From contig NZ_LNZC01000022.1 of NCBI RefSeq assembly GCF_001467535.1, positions 92,926 through 137,618 of the forward strand: DNA of 44,693 nucleotides, given 5' to 3'. The notes beneath the pieces are model-generated. The model did not search any database, was not told the DNA's origin, and worked only from the letters and a program-made list of their open reading frames with translations. Within the stretch, counting starts at the first letter, position 1; each line of letters begins with the position of its first letter. The stretch is from Legionella worsleiensis (lineage in GTDB: Bacteria > Pseudomonadota > Gammaproteobacteria > Legionellales > Legionellaceae). A program made the translations under genes and the position numbers. Of the stretch, positions 16,001 through 24,885 are shown piece after piece.

Positions 16001-19000
16001 ATTTTTTTGCGACTCCAAAACTGATTTAATGGAAACGCCATGCGCAACCATTGCTTGCATCATGGCTAATTCTCCTAACGCTGCTGCAGTATGCCAAGCA
16101 GTGTAACCGTCGGATTGTCGAGGGATGTCTAGCTCACTCCCTCCGACAATCAGTAAGAGTACAACGTCGCGCATTTGATTTTCGATAGCAACATGCAATG
16201 CGGTGACACCACTATCAAGCTTTTGATTGAGATTTAGCTCTCGGCCATTTTTTATTAAGGCAATTGCTATGTCAGAAAAATTATTCTGAATGGCGAGCAT
16301 CAAGGGAAATAAGCCATTAGGTAAAAGATGATTTACGTTGGCACCAGAGGCTAATAAAATATCAACGCTGTTCCTGCATCCATACTCAATGGCTGTCATA
16401 AGAGGGGTGGCGTGGCGTTGATTGGTTGCTTCAAGCAGGGTAGGGTCTTTTTGGAGCAGGTATTTTACCACATCGGCCTGATTGGCTTGGGCTGCAGCAT
16501 GTATTGGTAGATGGCCAAAGAGATCACGTTTATACAATTGTTCTGGGTGCGTTTCTATGACCAGTCTGGTTTGATCTGCGTTTAAAAAGCTTGCGATGTA
16601 ATGAATTAATGAGGCACCGCTTTGATCCACTACGTCACTTAGACCTTCATTGGTGACCGCTAACGATTCCCCAGTATTCATTACTCGGCTAAATACATCA
16701 CACAGTGATGATTGCTCATCGCTTAAGAGATCTTCTGCAGTAGATTTTTCAATGACGCCAATGCGCAGTGCAGTATAGGCTCGACCATCGACAGTGAATT
16801 CGGCAATATCTTTTAATGATTCACCAAATGCATGGACAAGTGCGTCGCAAAATTGTGCACTTTTAGCTAATACTCGGGTTGATATATTAGGAAGCGAGAC
16901 GCCACAACCGCCAATAATTTTAAATTTATCCCCGGTTTTTTTATCGAGTGCCTCTCCGGTGAAACCGATAACCGAGTAGGTGTATGTTTTAGCAATGGGA
17001 AAATTCATTAACTTTTCATGAGTCATCCAGTTTGCAACCATATGTTGCAATAAGGAAAGATGTCGACTCAGTCGGCTGATTTCACCTGTCATGATTTGTT
17101 TTAAGTAGACTTCAGCCTCTTGTTTGCATAGTTCATTTAAAATCGTTTTTGAGCTAACTCTTTTATCACATTCTTCAATTGCTTGATCGTTTTTAGTTTG
17201 AAAATGTTGATTCAGCTTGGCGATGCAAGGGGCGAGATCGCCAGCGACGTCTGCCAGTCGTACTGATATGATTTGTTCAATCAGTCCTTGGTTTTCATCG
17301 TTGAAAAACTCACGAATAAATGCATTAATGCTGGCAGGGAGTTCTGCATTGATGTTCGCTATATCTTGTTGAAGCGTAGAAATGAGTTGATTGTTTTTGG
17401 AAATGAACTCATTGTTTTGTGCTATTTTATTGCTTATTTCTTGTGCAATAGCATTAAGTCGTGCAATTTCTTGATCCGTACTCGCCCGGTTTTGGCTAAT
17501 TATGGCCTGATTCAGCGAGATAAGCCTAGGTGGAATAGATGCATACCATGTATCAAACTCCTGGCTAACTTGTGCAATTCTGGTATTTACCTGCCCAATC
17601 AGACCGTTATTTTTGACGTTAGCTTCGTGGATTGCTGCAATAGCGCTTCCAGCTTCATTTATTGTTGTCTGTCGTTTGGTTATGTGTTGGGCTGCTTCAT
17701 TTTTAGTGTCTGCAATATTTTTCAGAATAAGAATGATTCGATTCTTTTCTTTTTCATTTTCTTTAATAATATATTCAATTTGCTTTGGAAGTTCTTCATT
17801 AATTGAGTTTTCAATTTGTAGAAATTTATTGCGCACGAATTCAATGAACTTTATTTTTTCTCCTGTTTCTTTATTTACCGTCACCATCATGTTATTCGTG
17901 AGAATGTCAAAGATTTCAGTTTGCGCAAGCGCAGGGTTTGCATTCCAGCGGGCTAACAGTGCTTCAGTATGCGCTTCAAGTTTTCCAATGCTTGCCTGAA
18001 TGCGGGCAGGTAAGGGGAGGTGAGCCAGAGATGTGCGTTCCGCTTGTGCTAACATCCGTGTGGATTTTTTTACGGTATCAGCGATGTTGAACTGAGCCGA
18101 TTGAAGTTGCTGAGTTAGCAATTGGGTGACCAGTTGGCTATAGTTCTTCAATTCACTTTGATTTAATTCAAGCATTGCTTCGCTGGTACCTGCAGCTAAT
18201 AAATGGTTTTTTACTATCGCTTCGATGGTGCTTTTTATTTCATTTACCAATCGTGGTGGTAATGTCATGCGCTGACGCGGCGTATTAAAACAGGCAAACA
18301 ATAACTCATCGAGCGCAGATTCTGAGCCTAAGTTACCTTGTATGGCCTGCAGCACTTGTTTAAAACGAAGGTCGATAGGTTTTGTTTCAAAATAACGTAC
18401 AGGAATGGGGGGAAATGCTTTCGGTACACTAACCTGCATGGTTGATGTCAGAGGAGGCAAATCGGGTTGTTTACCCATTTTATCAAGGGTGGCATAAAAA
18501 TAACTAAAGGTATTCATGACACCGAGTAAACGAAAGAAGTCCTGACAGAAGGGGAGCTTCGGCATTTTTTCTTTAATTTCTTCGGCGAATAATTCATAAC
18601 AATCGCGTGTATGTTGATAATCTGAGGGATAGTGTCCGTGTTCTTGCAGGTAGGACTCAACATGGTTTTTATAATCGGGCATTAAATCAATGCTGTACTC
18701 AATGCGAAAGTTCGGGTGAGGTACAAGGATATTTTCATGACGTTCAATCGCCTCTTGGTATGCAATAATACGAAATGAAGTCATGAATGGTTGCTTATAG
18801 GGAGAGCCTTCACTACCATGCGATTCTTTGATCCCGTTGCGGTTCATGAGTTCACGCAAAGAGATGTAGGGCAAGCCATTAGCATTTGTTTCACAGTATT
18901 TTTTTAGGTCAATGATCTTTTGCTTTAAAAAAGATTCATCACATTGCCGTATTTCATGCCAGATTTTTAGGAATTCTTCATCATAAATCCCGCCGTTTAA

Positions 19001-20026
19001 AAAACCTTTCATCCAATAATCAAGTAGGGCAATAATCTGACCGACCAGCGTGTTTTGCAAAGCTGGGTGGATGACGGGATATAAATAGCCTAAATTATTA
19101 AAATGTAAACTAAAAAACGGTGAGGTTTTGTGAGTAAAATACGCCTCTTTTAATTCCTGCTGAATTTGGTAAACCATTTCTTTCGAAAAGGGAAACTGAT
19201 CGGATTCAAAACAAAAAATATAATTATCCGCTTCCGCCTGCGCATCGCTGTCTATGAGATCCGTGATTGTTGCCACTTCTCCAGCAACCCCGCCGATTTC
19301 ACGAGCAAAAGCCTTTACATCGGAAAGTTTTGAACTTGGATTAAAAAGATTATAGCTGCTAATGAGGTTAGTGCTGGAAGCGAGAGAGCGAAACTCCGAT
19401 CGGGATAAGTTATAACCCAATCCCAGATTCATATGGGCTCGCAGATATGCAGAATCCATGCTGGGTTTAAGTCGACTCATTTCACCTCGAATCGCATCTT
19501 TTACCGTACGCTCAACCTGATAGCTATTAAAATAAGAGCTGTTGTTAGATGATGATGAGAAGGAGCTTGAAGCATGAAAAGAATTAGTGCCTGAAAGCCC
19601 AATAAACCGAGAGTTATATGTATTAGCAGACTGATAGCGTGATCGGTTGATAAAAAAATTGACAGCGGCATCACAGCCTCGTTGCGCCAGATCCCCGCAG
19701 GTTTTTGAGCCTCGTGATATCGCTGGTTGAGAGAGCAACATGGCAGTGGGATGCGCGCCAGTCATTGTCGCCATTGCTGCGGTAGCAAGTGTACTCATGC
19801 TTACGTCAACGACCCCACCTGCAATACCACACCAGTAATATTGTTTTTCTTCTTTAACGTGGTTATTTATTGTTTTAGTGTCTTTATATATTTTCTTTGC
19901 AGCTTTCATTCCTTTGAATTTTGAGAAGGGATTCATCCCGAGCTTCTCCCATTGACTTTCAATATCATCTCGGAGTTTATCAAGCTCTTCCTGTGATATA
20001 TTTGAACTATTTTTATTTTTAGGCAT
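13013..20026 (-). CDS. Giant ankyrin-repeat protein
   Basis: A 2337-residue protein. N-terminal part: a small hydrophobic segment (about 45-90, Ala/Met/Thr rich), a Ser-rich stretch (about 150-170), then a large region of unknown fold. A coiled-coil region rich in Gln, Asn, Ile and Ala spans about 730-900. Two blocks of ankyrin repeats follow (about 1140-1650 and 1860-2275) with typical units such as DGDTPLMLALKAGQSQVAER. They are separated by a non-ankyrin linker of about 200 residues. Ankyrin repeats mediate protein binding, and proteins of this size in intracellular bacteria are often host-directed. No catalytic domain is recognised. It is upstream of, and overlaps, the SecA-like gene. No signal peptide is evident. 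Confidence 0.88.
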   Translation of the reverse strand: MPKNKNSSNISQEELDKLRDDIESQWEKLGMNPFSKFKGMKAAKKIYKDTKTINNHVKEEKQYYWCGIAGGVVDVSMSTLATAAMATMTGAHPTAMLLSQPAISRGSKTCGDLAQRGCDAAVNFFINRSRYQSANTYNSRFIGLSGTNSFHASSSFSSSSNNSSYFNSYQVERTVKDAIRGEMSRLKPSMDSAYLRAHMNLGLGYNLSRSEFRSLASSTNLISSYNLFNPSSKLSDVKAFAREIGGVAGEVATITDLIDSDAQAEADNYIFCFESDQFPFSKEMVYQIQQELKEAYFTHKTSPFFSLHFNNLGYLYPVIHPALQNTLVGQIIALLDYWMKGFLNGGIYDEEFLKIWHEIRQCDESFLKQKIIDLKKYCETNANGLPYISLRELMNRNGIKESHGSEGSPYKQPFMTSFRIIAYQEAIERHENILVPHPNFRIEYSIDLMPDYKNHVESYLQEHGHYPSDYQHTRDCYELFAEEIKEKMPKLPFCQDFFRLLGVMNTFSYFYATLDKMGKQPDLPPLTSTMQVSVPKAFPPIPVRYFETKPIDLRFKQVLQAIQGNLGSESALDELLFACFNTPRQRMTLPPRLVNEIKSTIEAIVKNHLLAAGTSEAMLELNQSELKNYSQLVTQLLTQQLQSAQFNIADTVKKSTRMLAQAERTSLAHLPLPARIQASIGKLEAHTEALLARWNANPALAQTEIFDILTNNMMVTVNKETGEKIKFIEFVRNKFLQIENSINEELPKQIEYIIKENEKEKNRIILILKNIADTKNEAAQHITKRQTTINEAGSAIAAIHEANVKNNGLIGQVNTRIAQVSQEFDTWYASIPPRLISLNQAIISQNRASTDQEIARLNAIAQEISNKIAQNNEFISKNNQLISTLQQDIANINAELPASINAFIREFFNDENQGLIEQIISVRLADVAGDLAPCIAKLNQHFQTKNDQAIEECDKRVSSKTILNELCKQEAEVYLKQIMTGEISRLSRHLSLLQHMVANWMTHEKLMNFPIAKTYTYSVIGFTGEALDKKTGDKFKIIGGCGVSLPNISTRVLAKSAQFCDALVHAFGESLKDIAEFTVDGRAYTALRIGVIEKSTAEDLLSDEQSSLCDVFSRVMNTGESLAVTNEGLSDVVDQSGASLIHYIASFLNADQTRLVIETHPEQLYKRDLFGHLPIHAAAQANQADVVKYLLQKDPTLLEATNQRHATPLMTAIEYGCRNSVDILLASGANVNHLLPNGLFPLMLAIQNNFSDIAIALIKNGRELNLNQKLDSGVTALHVAIENQMRDVVLLLIVGGSELDIPRQSDGYTAWHTAAALGELAMMQAMVAHGVSIKSVLESQKNALHLASEAGHLEVVNYLLSLGVPNAKTSDGDTPLMLALKAGQSQVAERLAEVIDLNITNKLGQSASLLAIQYGQVAVSDCLIARGENPLIEDVHGNSYLYYLVRNGEFHRFANLIESHSIPLDKPIHGHSLIHIAAQYGHFEIVYYLLDQGCSFIAANNSPDLLGYAVMADEIGYLREQFSGNSAPLAKLAAQAGSVRCLRFLLDKLSKEEIIAAELLKIAITNGHVTAVDAIIKKQGDMRCVIDHLGNTPLHLAAATGNTQIIELVVKSGADFLIQNAKQQTAFHLAFANNDAQSFKKLLRLSQPAEWPADLWSMNRIRLDSNLKKLLVKYEKRLPKTALQQKISANITTESVLDDRIQGERRQELISLLNDQEFDDAIALLSQPGSQFGEIKNLNEVLRLTLENTYDYAELFDAQDDELTPDTDLPWKPDRLLAFLKSKGMDPSCFTGRRNPLLSILTSSNDEEACYRLTLFAKVFPECIAALVQDKVISGKNCAELALIKRFNQFFDQCDSLCRLTQAHESPNYNALHQAVASDNYELTKQLLSRTSVVDCLNAKGQTPLMLAALQGNVTIAQLLIAGGAQPDRCDHKQLNSLHYAILGKSETVALHLLPLLRQRHYASQEVMTPLLYAAQQGMLSVVSALCSDSNALNQVDSLGRNALHLAALHGHVHVIKYLAQRGFGLDQVECPSSEKRSQRSLKRTALHYAALKAQLDAVVTLLQLGADMYATDVIGNGLCEYAVISQDPEMLRFVQSMSLYHQPERSGKILRAGVMVDHPEVVSEMILNGRTLTTLDESGNSVLHSAARNNSGEAIELLLQGDDIPLNLKNRFGDTPLHVAARFGHVRIIEALLEAGAIMDQKNDGGTTALILAAQEGKLGAVITLLKYQADYSIKDATDLTAAQTALLNGHLQIACRIVMAGDKSLQPFAVEQLSTGNRTLLYEKMTDFERQLQHTANTASLCQLGLFKTLEAHADASLLRHLTRGLHDHASSMSR

Positions 20027-20208
20027 AAAAATCTCGGAAATAACGACTCAGGTATGGATAGGGAACACAATTGTCGTGGATGAATTTTGCGCATTGTAAT
20101 GAATAACGAGAGAGGCATCAATACTGTAATTCTACTGTATTGTGCGATACTTTCATGTTGCTTATAATGGTGGCGTGCGCAAAAAATGATCTTTATTTTG
20201 GAGGAAAT

Positions 20209-20583
20209 ATGTCGAATTTTTTTGATAGATCGCAGTTCAATGAAGATGAAAACGCCTTGATAGCCAAAGGCATAAAACTAGAACTAGTTGTTGCACTTCA
20301 TGAAGCCGTCAATGCTTCAATAGCAGAACTTGGTAATAATCTACCAAAGTTAACCACTCGGGTGAAAGGGAGCATAAAAGTGATCCTTGAGTTTTTTGAT
20401 AATCAACATGTTGATGATTATAATGCTATTTGCAAGGAATTAATTACAAAAGTATTTATGGAAGGGCATTGGTATAGTTTAAGCGAAGCAGAAAAATGCA
20501 AATCAGTTGGCGTGACGGTTTTAAATATTTTTGAAAATGCCGAAGAGCTGATCGAAGTACCAAGTTTGACTATGGGGTTATAA
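20209..20583 (+). CDS. Small hypothetical protein, possibly frameshifted at its end
   Basis: This 124-residue protein is not recognised. The ATG at 20209 has a perfect ribosome site (GGAGGAAAT), so a longer TTG start at 20140 is rejected. The chain looks helical and soluble. It is divergent from the ankyrin gene with about 180 bp between them. Directly after its stop, a +1 frame stays open for 60 codons (20570-20749) with coding-like composition, suggesting the original protein was about 180 residues and has lost its tail to a frameshift. Confidence 0.65.
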   Translation: MSNFFDRSQFNEDENALIAKGIKLELVVALHEAVNASIAELGNNLPKLTTRVKGSIKVILEFFDNQHVDDYNAICKELITKVFMEGHWYSLSEAEKCKSVGVTVLNIFENAEELIEVPSLTMGL

Positions 20584-20749
20584 TATTGGCACAACTGATA
20601 ACGTAACAGGAGAAAATCCGAATTTTGGTATTAGTCCAAAATCGAGCCCATCGAGTCAGACTCAATTGATAATAGAAATAAAAGCCAAACTGCAATATAA
20701 AAACAAGATGGAACTGGATATCAAGCTTGCTGATTTACTACGTAAATGA
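20570..20749 (+). pseudogene. Possible frameshifted C-terminal part of 20209-20583
   Basis: The +1 frame is open from 20570 to a TGA at 20747-20749 and reads through WGYNIGTTDNVTGENPNFG into an amphipathic tail ending KMELDIKLADLLRK. It has no start codon or ribosome site of its own and joins the end of the preceding gene, so it is best explained as its tail after a one-base change near 20570-20583. It could also be chance. Confidence 0.45.
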
Positions 20750-20818
20750 AAAGGGAATCACAATCATATCATTTAATAAACCAATTGGAATTAAATAAAA
20801 AAATTAAAGGTCAGTCAT

Positions 20819-21673
20819 ATGACACGTTATTTCATGTTATTGGGGGTGCTGTTAATTTGGGGAGTTACTATAGTAACTCATGCTGAACCTCAATGGTTAA
20901 AATTACCAGCAACACCAAGTTTGCCCAAAGCAGAACATAGCGGTTATGCTTCAATTAATGGTGTCCAAATTTGGTATGCCACCTATGGTCATGGACAACC
21001 AGTAATCTTGCTTCATGGCGGTCTTGGTAATTCAAGCTACTGGGGAAATCAGGTACCGATACTGGCTCAGCATTATAGAGTCATTGTGATGGATAGCAGG
21101 GGGCATGGAAGAAGCACAAGGAATGAGCAATCTTTTAGTTATGACATAATGGCCTCAGACGTACTCGGTCTATTGGATTTCTTAAAAATTAAGAAAGTTG
21201 CAATTATTGGTTGGAGTGATGGTGCAATTATAGGGCTATTTATTGCGATACATCATCCAAGTCGGTTGACGAAACTTTTTGCTTATGCTGCTAATTCTAA
21301 TCCTTCTGGTATCAAAGCAGATATTTTTAAAAGTTCAGTATTTAAAAATTATGTTGCTCGAACTAAGAATGAGTATAAAGCATTATCATCTACTCCAAAA
21401 GATTATAAAATTCTCTTCGTTCAACTCAGTAAAATGTCAGCCTCTCAGCCACATTTTACAAAAGCACAACTCAAGGCTATTACAATTCCAGTTTGGATTG
21501 TAGATGGCGATCATGATGAGGTAGTTAAACGCAAGAACACTGAGTTTATGGCAGCGCAAATCCCTGATTCTGGTTTTCTGTTGCAGCCTTTGGTCAGTCA
21601 TTTTTCTTTTTTACAAGACCCGAAACAATTTAATAACGATGTTTTAAATTTTCTTGAAAAAAATCAAAATTGA
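20819..21673 (+). CDS. Secreted alpha/beta hydrolase
   Basis: A 284-residue protein with a clear signal peptide (hydrophobic residues about 5-20, cleavage after THA near residue 22). The alpha/beta-hydrolase fold shows the oxyanion loop ILLHGGLG (64-71), the MDSRGHGRS segment (91-99), the nucleophile elbow GWSDG (S133), the acid in WIVDGDHDEVV and a C-terminal His in VSHFSF. This is a complete catalytic triad, typical of esterases, lipases or peptidases of the proline iminopeptidase kind. The substrate is unknown. It would act in the periplasm or outside the cell. It stands alone with weak upstream signals. Confidence 0.9.
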   Translation: MTRYFMLLGVLLIWGVTIVTHAEPQWLKLPATPSLPKAEHSGYASINGVQIWYATYGHGQPVILLHGGLGNSSYWGNQVPILAQHYRVIVMDSRGHGRSTRNEQSFSYDIMASDVLGLLDFLKIKKVAIIGWSDGAIIGLFIAIHHPSRLTKLFAYAANSNPSGIKADIFKSSVFKNYVARTKNEYKALSSTPKDYKILFVQLSKMSASQPHFTKAQLKAITIPVWIVDGDHDEVVKRKNTEFMAAQIPDSGFLLQPLVSHFSFLQDPKQFNNDVLNFLEKNQN

Positions 21674-22103
21674 TGGAAAGGATAGGGGAAAGCTCAATAT
21701 CTAAGTAGTAATTACTATTTTTGAAATGGTTTGATAAAGCATTATCCTATGAACTTATAAGCTTTTCCGATAATAAATTTATAACCAATTCAGTTTTGCT
21801 TTTTGAGTTCGTTTTTCTTTTTCAAGAATCAATTCTGTCTTCTATTGTTCGATGAGATACTGGATGCAATTTTTTTATTGGTTATCCCTTTTAGAAGCAA
21901 GTTTCTGTCGTTTGCTTTGGATTTTAGCTAGTAAGTTACTGGTCTGGCAATAGATCTTTCAGGCCAGCTTATTAGATGTTCCTTCAATCTTTCGTTATCG
22001 TATTTCGATCAAAAAATGTTGAAATTTAGCGCATTATAATTAATATATATGCAAATATTGTTTTGGGTGTATAATAAACATAAATTGGTTTTATAGTACG
22101 CTT
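21674..22103. other. Gene-poor AT-rich stretch
   Basis: No intact gene was found. On the minus strand a broken reading frame (around 21800-22000) has basic, helical-looking pieces such as LAKIQSKRQKLASKRDNQ interrupted by stops, perhaps the remnant of a decayed gene. A TATAAT near 22070 could serve the truncated gene that follows. Confidence 0.35.
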
Positions 22104-22271
22104 ATGAATATTAGCAATGAATTCGTCTTTTCTCGATATAAAAAAGGCATTGTATTATTACCCCCTGAAACTATGACTGAAACTGCGCACTTAAGTGTTG
22201 AGAATATACTAAAACAACCCTTTAGTATTTATTTTGTAGGGGTCGTGTGGAATAACCACCAAAAGTGTTAA
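22104..22271 (+). pseudogene. 5' fragment of a gene truncated by the Tn3-family transposon
   Basis: The frame starts with ATG at 22104 and encodes about 45 native residues (MNISNEFVFSRYKKGIVLLP and onward) before entering the terminal inverted repeat at 22240, where it ends after about 10 transposon-encoded residues. The rest of the gene is not found at the other transposon end, where a different gene (MFS transporter) is interrupted. Function unknown. Confidence 0.55.
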
Positions 22272-22283
22272 TCCTGAATTAAG
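22240..22283 (+). repeat. Left terminal inverted repeat of the Tn3-family transposon
   Basis: The complement of 30331-30374 with one mismatch near position 35. It begins with GGGG, as Tn3-family ends do. Confidence 0.92.
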
Positions 22284-22541
22284 CCGCCTACCAATGTGTA
22301 ATTTAAGCCAAAGATAGAAGTTTAACGCTGGGATTGCATAAGGTTCGTTAAGTCATCCAGAAGATAACCGTATCAAAAGCCATTTAGAAAATATCATTCA
22401 ATGTAAAGGTTTTGCAAAATAGGATGAATTTAAAAATAATAAAGCCTCTTTTTTGTATAATATCCGGACAGAGTAATATGAGTTTAACTATGCTAAGAGA
22501 GCTTATACTGTATCCATTGTCCCCCTATTAAAGAGGTTTAC

Positions 22542-23708
22542 ATGCATGTTGTTTTGTTATTAGGATCATCAACCGCAGGAAAATCATCACTATGCAGAGA
22601 ATTGGTTTTAACCCATGGATGGAAATCTTCGAGCATTGATGAAGTGATGGGTAAAATTGTTAATCTGAGTCCCACTGCTCTAAAGTCATTAATGGTTGAA
22701 CTACTCGATAAATCGGGTGTTTTACAAAACCTTCAAACCCTAATGACACAAGAGGAAATGTTAACATTATGTGGTACAGGGGTGCTTACTATATCGAAAG
22801 GTAGTCATCAAATTAAAGCCCATGGATTCCCTAACCCCTCTCTTCCAAACCTTGAAGACGTTCTAACAAAAGCAGGATTTATGGAAAGCGAAATATCTAA
22901 ACTGGCTCAGGGCTTACGTCTTGTTACCAAAATTGATGATCCTACGGAGAGACTTTATGATGAGGTGTTCGATAGGAGCAATTCCGGGCAATCCATTGTT
23001 ATTGATCTCGTACCCAACCCAGATGGTAGTGCCAAAGAATGTTTAGAGTATTTTCAAAAACGTGCACAACAATATATTGAAGAAAATCCAGGCGAAACAT
23101 TAACCACTTCTACAGTTTTTGCTTATTGCCCTATGCAGAAATTAAGTGAGCGTATTCAAGAGAGAAATCGTAAAGCGAACATCAATAACCCTATGGATAA
23201 ACGAGAAGGATTATTCCCTTTCCATCAATTAGCAACATTAGTCACGGCTGATAAATTATTTGATGATTCTTCCGAGCATGTTCTCTCAAGAAATGAACTG
23301 TTTTACATAGTCAATAAACACGCCAATACAGATAAAAATGGTGATTCCTTATTTTTAGAAAACCCTTTTGATCCTGACGTACTGAAAAAAACTTATGAAG
23401 AAAAAACTCAGATTGTAACTACCTCAGATAGTGTAATCAAACTCGAACTTAAGGATGATACGCTGGAATTAGCATCTGATGACGTACCGCGCATAGGCTC
23501 GAAAAAAACCATTGAAGAGTATAGTAATCTAGCTAATCGTTTTGGTTTTTTTGAAAATCAAGAACGTATTTCGCTAAATATCCCAAAAAGAATAGCCTTT
23601 GATGCTGTTATTAATACTGCAAAAGGAAATCCTGCTGTACTGGCTAACGAATTTTTAGAGAAACTGGAAAAAAGTAAAATATTCTCTAAACGTGTTTCAA
23701 CACTATAA
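22542..23708 (+). CDS. P-loop NTPase/kinase-like protein (transposon cargo)
   Basis: A 388-residue protein with a Walker A motif at the extreme N-terminus (GSSTAGKSSL, residues 8-17), similar to small kinases such as zeta-toxin or chloramphenicol-phosphotransferase folds. The rest is not recognised; charged helical segments follow, and RIQERNRKANI (mid-chain) resembles a lid-type Arg-rich helix. The C-terminal 20 residues are rich in Glu and Lys with a hydrophobic end (EKLEKSKIFSKRVSTL). A Dot/Icm secretion signal is possible but cannot be judged by eye. Ribosome site AGAGG. It is the first cargo gene inside the left end. Confidence 0.7.
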   Translation: MHVVLLLGSSTAGKSSLCRELVLTHGWKSSSIDEVMGKIVNLSPTALKSLMVELLDKSGVLQNLQTLMTQEEMLTLCGTGVLTISKGSHQIKAHGFPNPSLPNLEDVLTKAGFMESEISKLAQGLRLVTKIDDPTERLYDEVFDRSNSGQSIVIDLVPNPDGSAKECLEYFQKRAQQYIEENPGETLTTSTVFAYCPMQKLSERIQERNRKANINNPMDKREGLFPFHQLATLVTADKLFDDSSEHVLSRNELFYIVNKHANTDKNGDSLFLENPFDPDVLKKTYEEKTQIVTTSDSVIKLELKDDTLELASDDVPRIGSKKTIEEYSNLANRFGFFENQERISLNIPKRIAFDAVINTAKGNPAVLANEFLEKLEKSKIFSKRVSTL

Positions 23709-23833
23709 AGCTGTGAGTTTAGGTTTCTTTTTAATTGTATACTAAAATTTAAACCATTGAATGATAATTTAATGGATTTTATTTGACTTATAATTGGTCA
23801 ATTTAGTTGAGTAAACAATTATTAGTACTTATT

Positions 23834-24739
23834 TTACCAAGGCTTCATATTGAAAGGAGATGGGTTAAAGATTTGCTGTTGCTGTTCCTCATTTTCCGTT
23901 TTTTTAGGTTCTATATCCTTATTATGCTCAATTTCTTCTTGTTTAGAGGATTTATTAGACGGCTTGGGTTCCATCGAAAGTGGATGGGGCGAGAGACTTC
24001 GCTCTTTCGTGACTTCATCTCTTTCTTGTGCTTTAAGACTGGGTATTTGGACTAAATTATTTGCTAGCCGTTGGATAAATGCATCATATAAAGCTAATGT
24101 GGGCATGGTAATACGAAGAGAGATTATGTTTCCTTTCCCATCTTGAGTGATTTTAATGCAATCTTTAGAAAGATTATTTTCTTCTTTAAACTCATTGAAT
24201 TCTTTTGTAATCGCCCCTATGAATTTTTTTAATTCTTCTCTTTGCTCTTCAGTTAATGCCTTAGGCTCACAAAGCAATTTAATGGTAATGGTTTTTGATT
24301 CGCGATCGCTATCAACCAGCAATAGTCCTTTGGCAATCAACTCCGCAATTATTTCTGGGTCAAAACTAGACTCTAAATCAAGTTCTTCTGAACCATACTC
24401 GCCTATCAATGCATCCGTAGTCTCAACTACTTTGCTTGGTTGAGCTAGAGATTTATCTTCACCTTGGCTTGCTTTTTCCTCAGATGTCTTATCAGAGGAG
24501 GCACTATCACCTCCACCACCGCCGCCACCATGTCCAGAACAAAGACGTTTAGGTGCGATTTCTTTAAAACAAACCTTGCAGCGTACTTTTGCTGATTCAT
24601 CAGCAGACTCTTTTTTTTCTGCCTCTTTATTTTTTGCTTTGGTTAATAGTTGTAACGTTAGTGTAGCTGAAGAGATTTTTGGTTCATCTGCTGTGGTTGA
24701 TTCAGGGGCGAGCCGATGTTTTTCCTTGTCTTTTTTCAT
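23834..24739 (-). CDS. Hydrophilic protein with Cys motif and Gly run (transposon cargo)
   Basis: A 301-residue protein, not recognised. I use the ATG at 24739; the upstream in-frame TTG gives 6 more residues. The N-terminal 50 residues are polar. Then VRCKVCFKEIAPKRLCSGHG holds three Cys and one His, a possible small zinc-binding knuckle, followed by a run of seven Gly. The central part (about 110-230) has alternating helix/strand character and may be a compact domain. The C-terminal 70 residues are Glu/Lys/Pro/Gln-rich and probably disordered. It converges with the P-loop gene. Candidate effector or scaffold; no function is claimed. Confidence 0.6.
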   Translation of the reverse strand: MKKDKEKHRLAPESTTADEPKISSATLTLQLLTKAKNKEAEKKESADESAKVRCKVCFKEIAPKRLCSGHGGGGGGGDSASSDKTSEEKASQGEDKSLAQPSKVVETTDALIGEYGSEELDLESSFDPEIIAELIAKGLLLVDSDRESKTITIKLLCEPKALTEEQREELKKFIGAITKEFNEFKEENNLSKDCIKITQDGKGNIISLRITMPTLALYDAFIQRLANNLVQIPSLKAQERDEVTKERSLSPHPLSMEPKPSNKSSKQEEIEHNKDIEPKKTENEEQQQQIFNPSPFNMKPW

Positions 24740-24829
24740 GAAGAAAACCAATTTCAAATCTGTGATAATAGAGAAATTATATGTGAAATTTGTTTATTTT
24801 ATTCATTTTGATGGAATTTTTACATTATT

Positions 24830-24857
24830 TTTACGAAATAACCTGTAATACTATAAT
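24830..24857 (+). promoter_or_regulatory. Promoter for the methyltransferase gene
   Basis: TTTACG (24830-24835) and a consensus TATAAT (24852-24857), separated by 16 bases, lie 28 bases before the ATG of the next gene. Confidence 0.6.
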
Positions 24858-24885
24858 AAATCTCTCTAAAACACTGTGACACGTT

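Noticed and set aside
17273..17999. Two plus-strand open frames of 128-177 codons inside the ankyrin gene
   Set aside because: Cys/Phe/Asn-rich shadows of the coiled-coil coding region on the minus strand.
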